64,000 nt of DNA from Niastella sp. (GTDB lineage Bacteria > Bacteroidota > Bacteroidia > Chitinophagales > Chitinophagaceae), in assembly GCA_017744515.1 (NCBI GenBank), contig JAGIBF010000008.1, forward strand, positions 49,204 through 113,203. The letters run 5' to 3'. This document shows positions 34,430 through 41,692 of the stretch, one piece after another (the first letter of the stretch is position 1; each line of letters begins with the position of its first letter). The position numbers were made by a program, and so were the translations under genes. The notes below the pieces were generated by a model, which saw only the letters and a program-made list of their open reading frames with translations, was not told the DNA's origin and made no database searches.

Positions 34430-36163
34430 TTATTTTCTACGGGTTAATTTTATGTTGCTGAGGTTGAAGCCTCCTTTTTTGAACAGGATGCGGAGTGGCA
34501 ATCCATTTCCTTTGAGGTAAAGGTATTGGGGCGCTGTGTATTGCCAGTTCTTTTCACCGCCTGTGTTGGGTACTACTATTTCTTCAATGGCTGTGGCGCT
34601 TCCGATCTTCACTGCAATGCGGCCAGTATCGCTGGTTGATGATATATTGAACGCGATATCGTATTTGCCTGCTTTCGGCGCATCGATCGTGTACTGCAAC
34701 CATTCTTCGTCTTCTATAGCATGTATCCATGCGCTGTTGCTGTCGGCCTGAATATCTACTCCATCGTTGCGGTATGCCCCTCCTCTATTGCCACGGGTGT
34801 TGACGCCCGGCGTGTATTGGTAGCTGGCCGTGTCTTTATCATAATAGGCATAGCGCTGACGACCCATATCGAAATCTACTGCCTGTATAACTGTGCTGTT
34901 GGCAATGGTGTATTTCTTAAATGGTATGGTGGCTGTGGTTTGTACCTGCCTGAACATGGCATCCATTACATCGTAGTGCGGGATGTTGTTTTTGATCTTC
35001 AGGTTTTCGAGCAACTGCTGCAAGGTTTTCCAGGCATCTGCTTCTGAAGGTTTTGGTCCTTTGCCTGCCCAATAGTCGAGTAGTTGCTGGTAGCCTTGCG
35101 GCACTTTTATTTCCAGGGGATTGCGCAGTCCCATTTTTTTGTTCTGCCACCAGGCCCAGCCTATATCGTTGCTTTCGGCCAATGCGATGGCTTCTGTGAA
35201 CCAGGTGTTGGAATTTTCTCCTGACTCACCCAACCAGATGGGCACGTTGTGTTGCTCACGCAGGTTGAGGAAACCACGAATGGCATCGGTAGTATTGTAG
35301 TTGCCGTATTTGTGAAAGCTCAATACCATGTTATTGTCCCACACAGGCAATACACCACGGTAGTTGTTGCCAAACCCATTGCCTTCGATGATAACGATAT
35401 GTTTTGTATCTACTTCACGGATGGCTTTGGTAATGTCCATCATGTGCTTGCGGAGTGGCTCGTTCTTGTTTTCTGCTGTGCCGCGAAAGTCTTTGGGGTC
35501 TTCAAATCCCCAGTTGGGCTCATTGATGATATCGTATCCTCCTATCCATGGTTCGTTGGCATAGCGTTCGGCCAGTTTACGCCACAGGGCTACTGTTTTT
35601 TGTCTGTTGGCTTCACTTTCCCACAATGATGGTTTGGCAGGGTCTCTGTCTGAGATCGGCAGGTCATTGCCTTGTCCGCCAGGCGCCGCATGGAGATCGA
35701 GGATCAGGTATATCTTGTTTGCTTTGCACCATTGGAGTAAGCTATCGGTCATGGCAAAGCCTTTTTCTATCCAGGTGTTTTGTCCTGGTGTTGGCTCTTC
35801 TTCTACCGGCAGGGTGTATAAATTATAGTGCATGGGCAGGCGCATGGAGTTGAAGCCCCAGGCTGCCATGGAGTCAATGTCTGCTTTCGTAGTGTGGTTG
35901 GCCAGCCAGGCTTCATAGAATTGCTTTGTTTTTTCTGCACCTACTACTTCCTGTATTTTGGCTTTGATGCGGTATTGTTGTCCGAGGTTGCTGAGGCGGA
36001 ACATGTATCCTTCCTGCAGCATCCATCCACCGAGGCCCATGCCACGCAGGATCACTTTTTCTCCTTTGTCGTTGACGATGAGCTTGCCTTGTGCTTTGAG
36101 TAACTGGGCATTTGATTGCAGGGTTAACAGGGTGATGGCGAGAACCGGGATTATTTTGAACAT
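34430..36163 (-). CDS. Glycoside hydrolase family 5 with C-terminal carbohydrate-binding module
   Basis: A 577-residue secreted enzyme (signal MFKIIPVLAITLLTLQSNA). The N-terminal TIM barrel shows the GH5 acid/base glutamate in DIINEPNWGF (about 213) and the nucleophile in WLGESGENS (about 312), with a helper HKYGNYN. After about residue 430 there is a jelly-roll module of the CBM6/CBM35 type (QAVDFDMGRQRYAYYD, DGVDIQADSNSAW, EEWLQYTIDAPKAGKYDI). GH5 covers cellulases, mannanases and glucanases, so the substrate is not fixed. It lies 30 nt before the GH2 gene and after the two GH30 genes, which suggests joint attack on a beta-glucan. Confidence 0.9.
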   Translation of the reverse strand: MFKIIPVLAITLLTLQSNAQLLKAQGKLIVNDKGEKVILRGMGLGGWMLQEGYMFRLSNLGQQYRIKAKIQEVVGAEKTKQFYEAWLANHTTKADIDSMAAWGFNSMRLPMHYNLYTLPVEEEPTPGQNTWIEKGFAMTDSLLQWCKANKIYLILDLHAAPGGQGNDLPISDRDPAKPSLWESEANRQKTVALWRKLAERYANEPWIGGYDIINEPNWGFEDPKDFRGTAENKNEPLRKHMMDITKAIREVDTKHIVIIEGNGFGNNYRGVLPVWDNNMVLSFHKYGNYNTTDAIRGFLNLREQHNVPIWLGESGENSNTWFTEAIALAESNDIGWAWWQNKKMGLRNPLEIKVPQGYQQLLDYWAGKGPKPSEADAWKTLQQLLENLKIKNNIPHYDVMDAMFRQVQTTATIPFKKYTIANSTVIQAVDFDMGRQRYAYYDKDTASYQYTPGVNTRGNRGGAYRNDGVDIQADSNSAWIHAIEDEEWLQYTIDAPKAGKYDIAFNISSTSDTGRIAVKIGSATAIEEIVVPNTGGEKNWQYTAPQYLYLKGNGLPLRILFKKGGFNLSNIKLTRRK

Positions 36164-36356
36164 AAAAGGGGTTGCGTTTTGTTGTTGGTTGAAAAAGCGT
36201 TGCCCCTACAGGGCAAAAAAAACGTTCTACATAAATTGCTACAAAGCTATAGCCCCTAAAGGGGCAGAAAACACTTTTGGTACAAGTTGAAACAAAGCCA
36301 GAGGCTTTGAAATACCGTGACCAGCCAGCCGCTGGCGACTGAAAACTGAAAAAAGC

Positions 36357-36379
36357 CCTTCGACAAGCTCAGGGCGACA
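36357..36379. repeat. Family A repeat
   Basis: CCTTCGACAAGCTCAGGGCG plus ACA ends 3 bases before the stop of the GH30 gene; the gap between this gene and the GH5 gene also has a low-complexity stretch with an inverted GCCCCTA motif (36200-36260). Confidence 0.8.
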
Positions 36380-36382
36380 TTC

Positions 36383-37780
36383 CTACCACACGTAGGTAGC
36401 CATGGCGCCAGCATTGAGGGTGGCGGTGAATGTTTTCTTTTTGTATTGCACTTCGAAGGTGGCGGGTTCTTTGCCATCATTGAGTGCGATGAGTACTATT
36501 TTACCTTGTTGTGTTCTAAAAGCTACGTTGTGTATGCTGCCTGCTACATTGGAAGCTACACGCACAGAACCGGGGCGAACAAATTTGCCGGCATGGGCAA
36601 TGGAATAGTATGCAGGGTTGCGCTTCACGTTGTCTTTGTCGATGGTAACTGCGCCGAGGCAACGATCGCATCCTCCCCTGTCTGTATGAGGCTTCAGTTC
36701 GGGATTGGATGACAGGTTCCATTCTATTACCGTGCGGCTCCAGTTGCGCGACGCGCCGATAATGAGGTTGCGTACGTGTTCCTGTATATCGCGCTTCATG
36801 TTGCCGGGTGCCCCTACCCACTGTTCTGTAAAGTACAGGTTCTTATCGGGGTGTGCGTCGTGCACTTTCGACATCGCTTCTATCTTTCCTCCGTACAGGT
36901 GAAAGGCGGAACCATCGATGTATTGTTTTGCCTGCGGATCGTCGAGTATGGAGATCGGGTATTCCGGCTTATCGCAGTTGTGATCGTAGATGATGATCTT
37001 CGTTTTGATGCCTGCTTTTTTAAAGGCCGGGCCGAGGTGGTCTTTAACAAAGATCGCCTGATCGGGCGCCAGCATCAACAGGCTGGGCGTGTTGCCCGGG
37101 TGCAATGGCTCGTTCTGCACCGTGATGGCCTCTATGTTGATGCCTTCTGCCTTCATGGCCTGGATGTATTTTACAAAGTATTTAGCGTAGGCCGGATAGT
37201 ATTCCGGTTTAAGGCTTCCTCCCCGCGTATCGTTGTTGGTCTTCATCCATACCGGTGGCGACCAGGGTGATCCCATGATCTTTATTTTAGGAAACAGGGC
37301 CAGTATCTCTTTAACCGCAGGTATTACAGCAACGCGATCGTGGCCAAGGTCGAAGTGCTCCATGGCTGTATCGGTTTGTCCGGTTGGCATATCATCGTAT
37401 GAGAATACTTTTTCGTCGAGGTCGGATGCGCCGATGCTCAGGCGTATATAACTACCGCCAATGTTATTGGCGTCGGCCGTGAACAGTTCTTTCAATAGAG
37501 CTGTACGTGCAGCCGGCGTCATTTGCTGCAGGTGTCCGGCGCTGCCTCCTGTCAAGGCCCAGCCAAAGCCGTCTATTGCCTGAAACTTCTGCACATCGTC
37601 TATGGTAATGACTGTTGTGCCAGCTTCCTTCTTTTTGGCAAAGGCTGTTTGTTGTGTTTGCTGTTGAAAGAATACGTTGGCGGCGGGATCGGTGAGCCAG
37701 GTTTGTACTTTCTGGGCGTGTGTATTCGTTGCTGCTGCCAGCAACAGGCTGAATCCAATTGCTTTTTTCACTGTCATCAT
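36383..37780 (-). CDS. Glycoside hydrolase family 30
   Basis: A 465-residue secreted enzyme (signal MMTVKKAIGFSLLLAAATNTHA). The GH30 (beta/alpha)8 barrel is marked by GFGWALTGGSAGHLQ near the start, MGSPWSPPVWMKTN, the acid/base glutamate in VQNEPLHPG (about 223) and the nucleophile in YFTEQWVGAPG (about 319). The all-beta side domain closes the protein. GH30 members include glucosylceramidases, beta-1,6-glucanases and xylanases; the ASGIxWxPP-type motif agrees best with the beta-1,6-glucanase/glucosylceramidase branch, but this is not certain. It follows the upstream GH30 gene by 24 nt. Confidence 0.92.
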   Translation of the reverse strand: MMTVKKAIGFSLLLAAATNTHAQKVQTWLTDPAANVFFQQQTQQTAFAKKKEAGTTVITIDDVQKFQAIDGFGWALTGGSAGHLQQMTPAARTALLKELFTADANNIGGSYIRLSIGASDLDEKVFSYDDMPTGQTDTAMEHFDLGHDRVAVIPAVKEILALFPKIKIMGSPWSPPVWMKTNNDTRGGSLKPEYYPAYAKYFVKYIQAMKAEGINIEAITVQNEPLHPGNTPSLLMLAPDQAIFVKDHLGPAFKKAGIKTKIIIYDHNCDKPEYPISILDDPQAKQYIDGSAFHLYGGKIEAMSKVHDAHPDKNLYFTEQWVGAPGNMKRDIQEHVRNLIIGASRNWSRTVIEWNLSSNPELKPHTDRGGCDRCLGAVTIDKDNVKRNPAYYSIAHAGKFVRPGSVRVASNVAGSIHNVAFRTQQGKIVLIALNDGKEPATFEVQYKKKTFTATLNAGAMATYVW

Positions 37781-37804
37781 CTTCTTAAGGATTGGATGTG
37801 GTAA

Positions 37805-39223
37805 TTATTTTATAACGAGGGTGCTGATGGAATGGGGTAAACTTTCTGTTTCGGCGCCTTTTCCATCTATCCACAAGTGGTAGGGAAACTTTTGATCCGT
37901 GGTATTCATCACTATCACGACCATGCTTCCATCCGTGTTGCGGAACGCTGTGGTTTGCAATTGCGCCCTGCTGGAAGAGGAAGCTATGCGTTTAGCGCCC
38001 GGGCGGATGAATTTGGAAAAGTGTCCTATATAATAATAGGCATTGGTATAGATCAGTTTTCCATTTTTGGTATCTGCGTGTATGGGTGCAAAGCAAAAGT
38101 TGCCTACGTGGTTGGGGCCGCCTTGTTCATCGAGGAGGATGTTCCAGTCTGTCCAGGCTACTGTGCCATTGTTGAAATCGTTGATCATGGAGTATCCATA
38201 TCTTTCACCCAGGGACCAGTTGTTAACGCTGTCGAGGCTGAACTTTTCTTTACAGCCTTCTGTGAAGATGAGGTTCTTGCCAGGGAATGCCTGGTTGACG
38301 AGGCGCAGGTTATCAAACTGCATCGGGCCGCCTGTCCAGGTTTCGTACCAATGGAATCCAATGCCCCATACGTATTTAGCTGCTTCTTTGTCATTGAGGA
38401 TCGTGCTGGCGCGTTGGAAGAGGAGATCACGGTTGTGGTCCCAGGCAATCAGTTTTTTAGCTGCCAATCCTTGTTTCTGCAAGGTGGGGCCAAGGTATTG
38501 CTTGATGAAGTCGCGCTCTTCTTCGGCGGTAAAGATGCAAGACTCCCACCTTTGTTTTGCCATTGGTTCGTTTTGTACCGACAATCCCCAGATGGGTATG
38601 CCTTTGGCTTCGTAAGTCTTGATAAACTTCACGTAGTAGTTGGCCCATTGTTGTCTTGAGGCTGCTTTCAGCTTACCGCCCTGCAGCATGCTGTTGTTGT
38701 CTTTCATCCAGGCGGGTGGGCTCCATGGGCTTACGTACATGGTCAATTTTCCGCCGGCTGCCGCTATGGCTTGTTTGATGAATGGAATGCGGTATTGTTC
38801 GTCGTGGGCTACACTGAATGTTTTAAGTTCAGTGTCGTTATCGTTTACATAGGTGTAGCTACCGCTGGAAAAGTCGCAACTGTGGATGGTGGTGCGACCA
38901 AGGGTATAACCGATGCCTTTTTCCTTATCGAAGTATGCTTTGAGGAATTCCTGCTGTTCGGCCTTCGGCAATTTGGCGAATGTTTCTGCGGATGCATCGG
39001 TAAGTGCCCCACCAATGCCTACAAAGGACTGGAAGGTGTTTTTGGGATCGATAAACACGCATGGTTGTGTTTCGAGGGGCTGCTTAAAATCTTTAAAGTT
39101 GAGTTCTGCGTTTTGGGAGATGCGGAGGTCCGTTTGGCTGGCAGTGGTGTATACCGTCACTTTCTTCTGGGCCTGTACGGACATGCAGACAGGTACGATC
39201 AATATGGCAACTAATCTTTTCAT
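37805..39223 (-). CDS. Glycoside hydrolase family 30 (paralogue)
   Basis: A 472-residue secreted enzyme with signal MKRLVAILIVPVCMSVQA. The GH30 barrel shows FVGIGGALTDASAETFAKLP, MYVSPWSPPAWMKDN, the acid/base glutamate in VQNEPMAKQRWESC (about 217) and the nucleophile in IFTEGCKEKF (about 322). It is only partly similar to the neighbouring GH30 protein, so the two probably cut different bonds or chain lengths. It is the first gene after a good promoter at 39283-39314 with a leader of about 50 nt, and reads into the second GH30, GH5 and GH2 genes. Confidence 0.93.
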   Translation of the reverse strand: MKRLVAILIVPVCMSVQAQKKVTVYTTASQTDLRISQNAELNFKDFKQPLETQPCVFIDPKNTFQSFVGIGGALTDASAETFAKLPKAEQQEFLKAYFDKEKGIGYTLGRTTIHSCDFSSGSYTYVNDNDTELKTFSVAHDEQYRIPFIKQAIAAAGGKLTMYVSPWSPPAWMKDNNSMLQGGKLKAASRQQWANYYVKFIKTYEAKGIPIWGLSVQNEPMAKQRWESCIFTAEEERDFIKQYLGPTLQKQGLAAKKLIAWDHNRDLLFQRASTILNDKEAAKYVWGIGFHWYETWTGGPMQFDNLRLVNQAFPGKNLIFTEGCKEKFSLDSVNNWSLGERYGYSMINDFNNGTVAWTDWNILLDEQGGPNHVGNFCFAPIHADTKNGKLIYTNAYYYIGHFSKFIRPGAKRIASSSSRAQLQTTAFRNTDGSMVVIVMNTTDQKFPYHLWIDGKGAETESLPHSISTLVIK

Positions 39224-39543
39224 CAGTAACTTATTGTTTATTTCAATGAAGGACCAAAAGTGCTGATTTCCAAGGGTTGGCTCAAATTTACCACTACGCC
39301 AAAAACACTACAAAGTAAAAATTAAATATTGACTATCAGAGGGTTAATAGTACGCAACTGTCTGAACCAGGATTACATGGATTTGGAGGATTTAGAGGAA
39401 TTAAATTGTGTACGAGAACAGCGATTGGTAAATGGTCCCGGCAGTCATCAGGAGCCAGAATATTCTTATTGACAAGTCTATCGCTACAAGTTACTTTTTG
39501 AAGGTACTTGTTATCAGGGATATCAATCATTAAATTTCAACTC
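39224..39543. other. 320-nt intergenic region between divergent GH30 and ThuA genes
   Basis: It contains the minus-strand promoter at 39283-39314 and, at about 39355-39410, a degenerate repeat CTGAACCAGGATTACATGGA with GGATTTAGAGGAATT, a text-like motif that recurs in many bacterial gaps. No small gene is evident, and no clear promoter for the ThuA gene was seen. Confidence 0.6.
39283..39314 (-). promoter_or_regulatory. Bacteroidota-type promoter of the GH30–GH30–GH5–GH2 run
   Basis: On the minus strand TTTG (39311-39314) is followed after exactly 20 nt by TAAATTTG (39283-39290), a full match to the TTTG/TAnnTTTG consensus of Bacteroidota sigma factor. Transcription would start about 50 nt before the GH30 ATG. 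Confidence 0.65.
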
Positions 39544-40314
39544 ATGCGACAAGGTGTCAGGTTTTTACTGGCAATAACGATTAGCTGCCTGTTGGGTGTG
39601 AGTGGCCGGGGGCAGGCAAAGGGGCCGCGCTTCCGGGCGCTGGTGTTGTATGAAAATGGCGGGCACCATATTCAGTATTCAAAGGTGGCGCGACCCTGGC
39701 TTGATAAGTTGGCGATTGACAGCAATTTTGCCGTAGACTATATTAATAATACCAACCCGATCACCGAGGAATACCTCGCGCAATACCAGCTATTCATTCA
39801 ACTGGACTACCCGCCGTACAGCTGGCCTGCCAAAGCTGTCGAAGCTTTTCAACGGTACATCGAGGAAGGCAAAGGAGGCTGGATCGGATTCCACCATGCT
39901 ACGCTACTGGGTGAGTTTGACAACTATGGTATCTGGCCCTGGTTTTCCCGCTTCATGGGTGATATCCGTTTTAAGAATTACATCCCCGACTTTGCCTCCG
40001 GCCAAGTGAATGTTGAAGACTCGACTCATCCTGTCCTGAAGGGTGTGCCCCGTCAATTCACTATCCAAAAGGAAGAATGGTATACCTGGAATAAGAGTCC
40101 GCGCCCTAACGTGAAGGTGCTGGCCAGCGTGGATGAAAATTCTTACCATCCTGCTTCCACGACGACTATGGGTGATCATCCTGTGATATGGAGCAATCCT
40201 CACCTTCGCGCGAGGAATGTATATATTTTTATGGGGCATGGACCAGACTTGTTTGAGAATACGGCTTATACTACTCTTTTCCGGAATGCTGTTTTTTGGG
40301 CAAGTGGCAAATAG
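39544..40314 (+). CDS. ThuA domain-containing exported protein
   Basis: About 256 residues from the ATG at 39544, which begins a signal sequence (MRQGVRFLLAITISCLLGVSG). The remainder is a ThuA/trehalose-utilisation domain: LVLYENGGHHIQYSKVARPW, IEEGKGGWIGFHHATL, and the closing HLRARNVYIFMGHGPDLFEN. ThuA-like proteins have a class I glutamine-amidotransferase-like fold and are common in sugar-degrading clusters of Bacteroidota, often with unknown reaction. It lies on the opposite side of the promoter region from the GH30 operon, beside the GH18 gene. Confidence 0.9.
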   Translation: MRQGVRFLLAITISCLLGVSGRGQAKGPRFRALVLYENGGHHIQYSKVARPWLDKLAIDSNFAVDYINNTNPITEEYLAQYQLFIQLDYPPYSWPAKAVEAFQRYIEEGKGGWIGFHHATLLGEFDNYGIWPWFSRFMGDIRFKNYIPDFASGQVNVEDSTHPVLKGVPRQFTIQKEEWYTWNKSPRPNVKVLASVDENSYHPASTTTMGDHPVIWSNPHLRARNVYIFMGHGPDLFENTAYTTLFRNAVFWASGK

Positions 40315-40322
40315 CTTCGAGC

Positions 40323-40338
40323 TCCCGCCATGGCGGGA
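40323..40338. repeat. Family H mini-palindrome
   Basis: TCCCGCCATGGCGGGA is a perfect 16-base palindrome followed by CAAGTTGTGAGC; the same mini-palindrome in variant form is at 18784 and 45383. Confidence 0.75.
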
Positions 40339-40388
40339 CAAGTTGTGAGCGGCGAGTTACGAGGAAATACAGGTTTATGGCTACCGCG

Positions 40389-40411
40389 CCTTCGACAAGC
40401 TCAGGCTGACA
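40389..40411. repeat. Family A repeat
   Basis: CCTTCGACAAGCTCAGGCTG plus ACA in the gap between the ThuA and GH18 genes, about 37 bases before the GH18 start. Confidence 0.85.
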
Positions 40412-40447
40412 TTAACCTGGCTGACACTAACAATATAATTACTTGCT

Positions 40448-41557
40448 ATGATAAAAACTTCTGCTATCCTTTTTGCTTTATTGATGGTTTCTTCTTTTGT
40501 GCACAGTCAAAATGATTATTCCAAGCCCGTGGTGATCGGTTATGTTGGGGGCTATAACGGACGGGTAACAGCAGGTAATATCGATGCTACCAAGCTCACG
40601 CATATCAATTATGCTTTTGTGGACGTGAAGGACAACCGTGCCTGGCTCCATAATGAAAGGACCGACACTGTTAATTTCCGGCTCCTGAATACGCTGAAAG
40701 AAAAAAATCCTGCGTTGAAAATATTAATCTCGATCGGCGGCTGGTCCTGGAGCAAGAACTTTTCTGATGCCGTGCTGACTGATACCAGCCGCAGGGCTTT
40801 TGCGGTAACTTCTGTTGACATTATCAGGAAGTATCAGCTTGACGGCGTAGATATCGACTGGGAATATCCGGGCATGTCGGGTGATGGTAACAAGTTCCGT
40901 CCTGAGGATAAGCAAAATTATACGCTGATGTTCCAGGCTATCCGTGAGGAACTGACCAAACTGCAACAGGAAACCGGCCGTTATTACTTGCTCACTACGG
41001 CCACCGGTGGCTTTACTGCCTTCCTCGATCATTCGGAAATGGGCAAGGCGCAGGAATACCTCGATTATGTAAACCTGATGACTTATGATTATAGTTATGG
41101 TCAGGCTGGTCACCATACCAACCTGTACCCTTCCAAAGATTATAACAAGGAGAACTCTGCTCATAAGGCGGTGACTACTTATATGGCGGCCGGCGTACCT
41201 GCGCATAAGCTGGTGGTAGGTCTCGCTTTTTATGGCAAGGGTGGTATTGTGGGCACTACCGACAACAAAGGTTTTCAACAGAAGTATGCTTCCAACTTTC
41301 GCGTAGGGGGTTATTCTTATATCAAAGATTCTTTATCGCACAAGGAAGGTTTTAAAACTTACTGGGACAAGAAGGCTAAAGCGCCTTATATCTTCAATGC
41401 TGCTGAAAAGAAGTTTGCCACTTATGATAATGAGCGGTCTGTGAAGTACAAATGCAAGTATGTGAAGAAGCACAAACTGGGTGGTGTGATGTTTTGGGAG
41501 TATTCTTCTGATCCAAAGTTGTATTTGTTGAATGCTGTTTGGAAGTATCTCTATTAG
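40448..41557 (+). CDS. Glycoside hydrolase family 18 (chitinase-type)
   Basis: A 369-residue secreted enzyme (signal MIKTSAILFALLMVSSFVHS). The GH18 signature DGVDIDWEYPG is complete: D132, D135, D137 and the catalytic acid E139. Also present are ILISIGGWSWSKNFSDA, the substrate-contact MTYDYSYGQAGHHTNL, the chitinase insertion-like LAFYGKG, and a late GVMFWEYSSDPK with the conserved tryptophan. GH18 enzymes cut chitin or related GlcNAc polymers by substrate-assisted catalysis. It is monocistronic or follows ThuA, with a family A repeat in between. Confidence 0.93.
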   Translation: MIKTSAILFALLMVSSFVHSQNDYSKPVVIGYVGGYNGRVTAGNIDATKLTHINYAFVDVKDNRAWLHNERTDTVNFRLLNTLKEKNPALKILISIGGWSWSKNFSDAVLTDTSRRAFAVTSVDIIRKYQLDGVDIDWEYPGMSGDGNKFRPEDKQNYTLMFQAIREELTKLQQETGRYYLLTTATGGFTAFLDHSEMGKAQEYLDYVNLMTYDYSYGQAGHHTNLYPSKDYNKENSAHKAVTTYMAAGVPAHKLVVGLAFYGKGGIVGTTDNKGFQQKYASNFRVGGYSYIKDSLSHKEGFKTYWDKKAKAPYIFNAAEKKFATYDNERSVKYKCKYVKKHKLGGVMFWEYSSDPKLYLLNAVWKYLY

Positions 41558-41594
41558 GTTGATAAGTTGAAAGGTTGACGGGTTGAAAAGGAAA

Positions 41595-41676
41595 TACGTT
41601 TGCTTCGATAGCAGATTTCTCACCCTGCATAAGTTGCTAAGCAGAGTAAGGACGTATGGCAGGGTTCGAAATGACA
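41595..41676. repeat. Family C repeat
   Basis: The same TACGTTTGCTTCGATAGCAG start as at 12374, continuing TTTCTCAC, and ending GTTCGAAATGACA after a 38-base variable middle. It lies just 3' of the GH18 gene and 16 bases from the end of the convergent regulator gene. Confidence 0.7.
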
Positions 41677-41692
41677 AAACGAGCGTGATGCA

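Noticed and set aside
37877..38659. A 260-codon plus-strand frame
   Set aside because: Antisense to the GH30 gene with catalytic residues on the other strand.
40724..41278. A 184-codon minus-strand frame
   Set aside because: Antisense to the GH18 gene, which has the complete DGVDIDWE motif.
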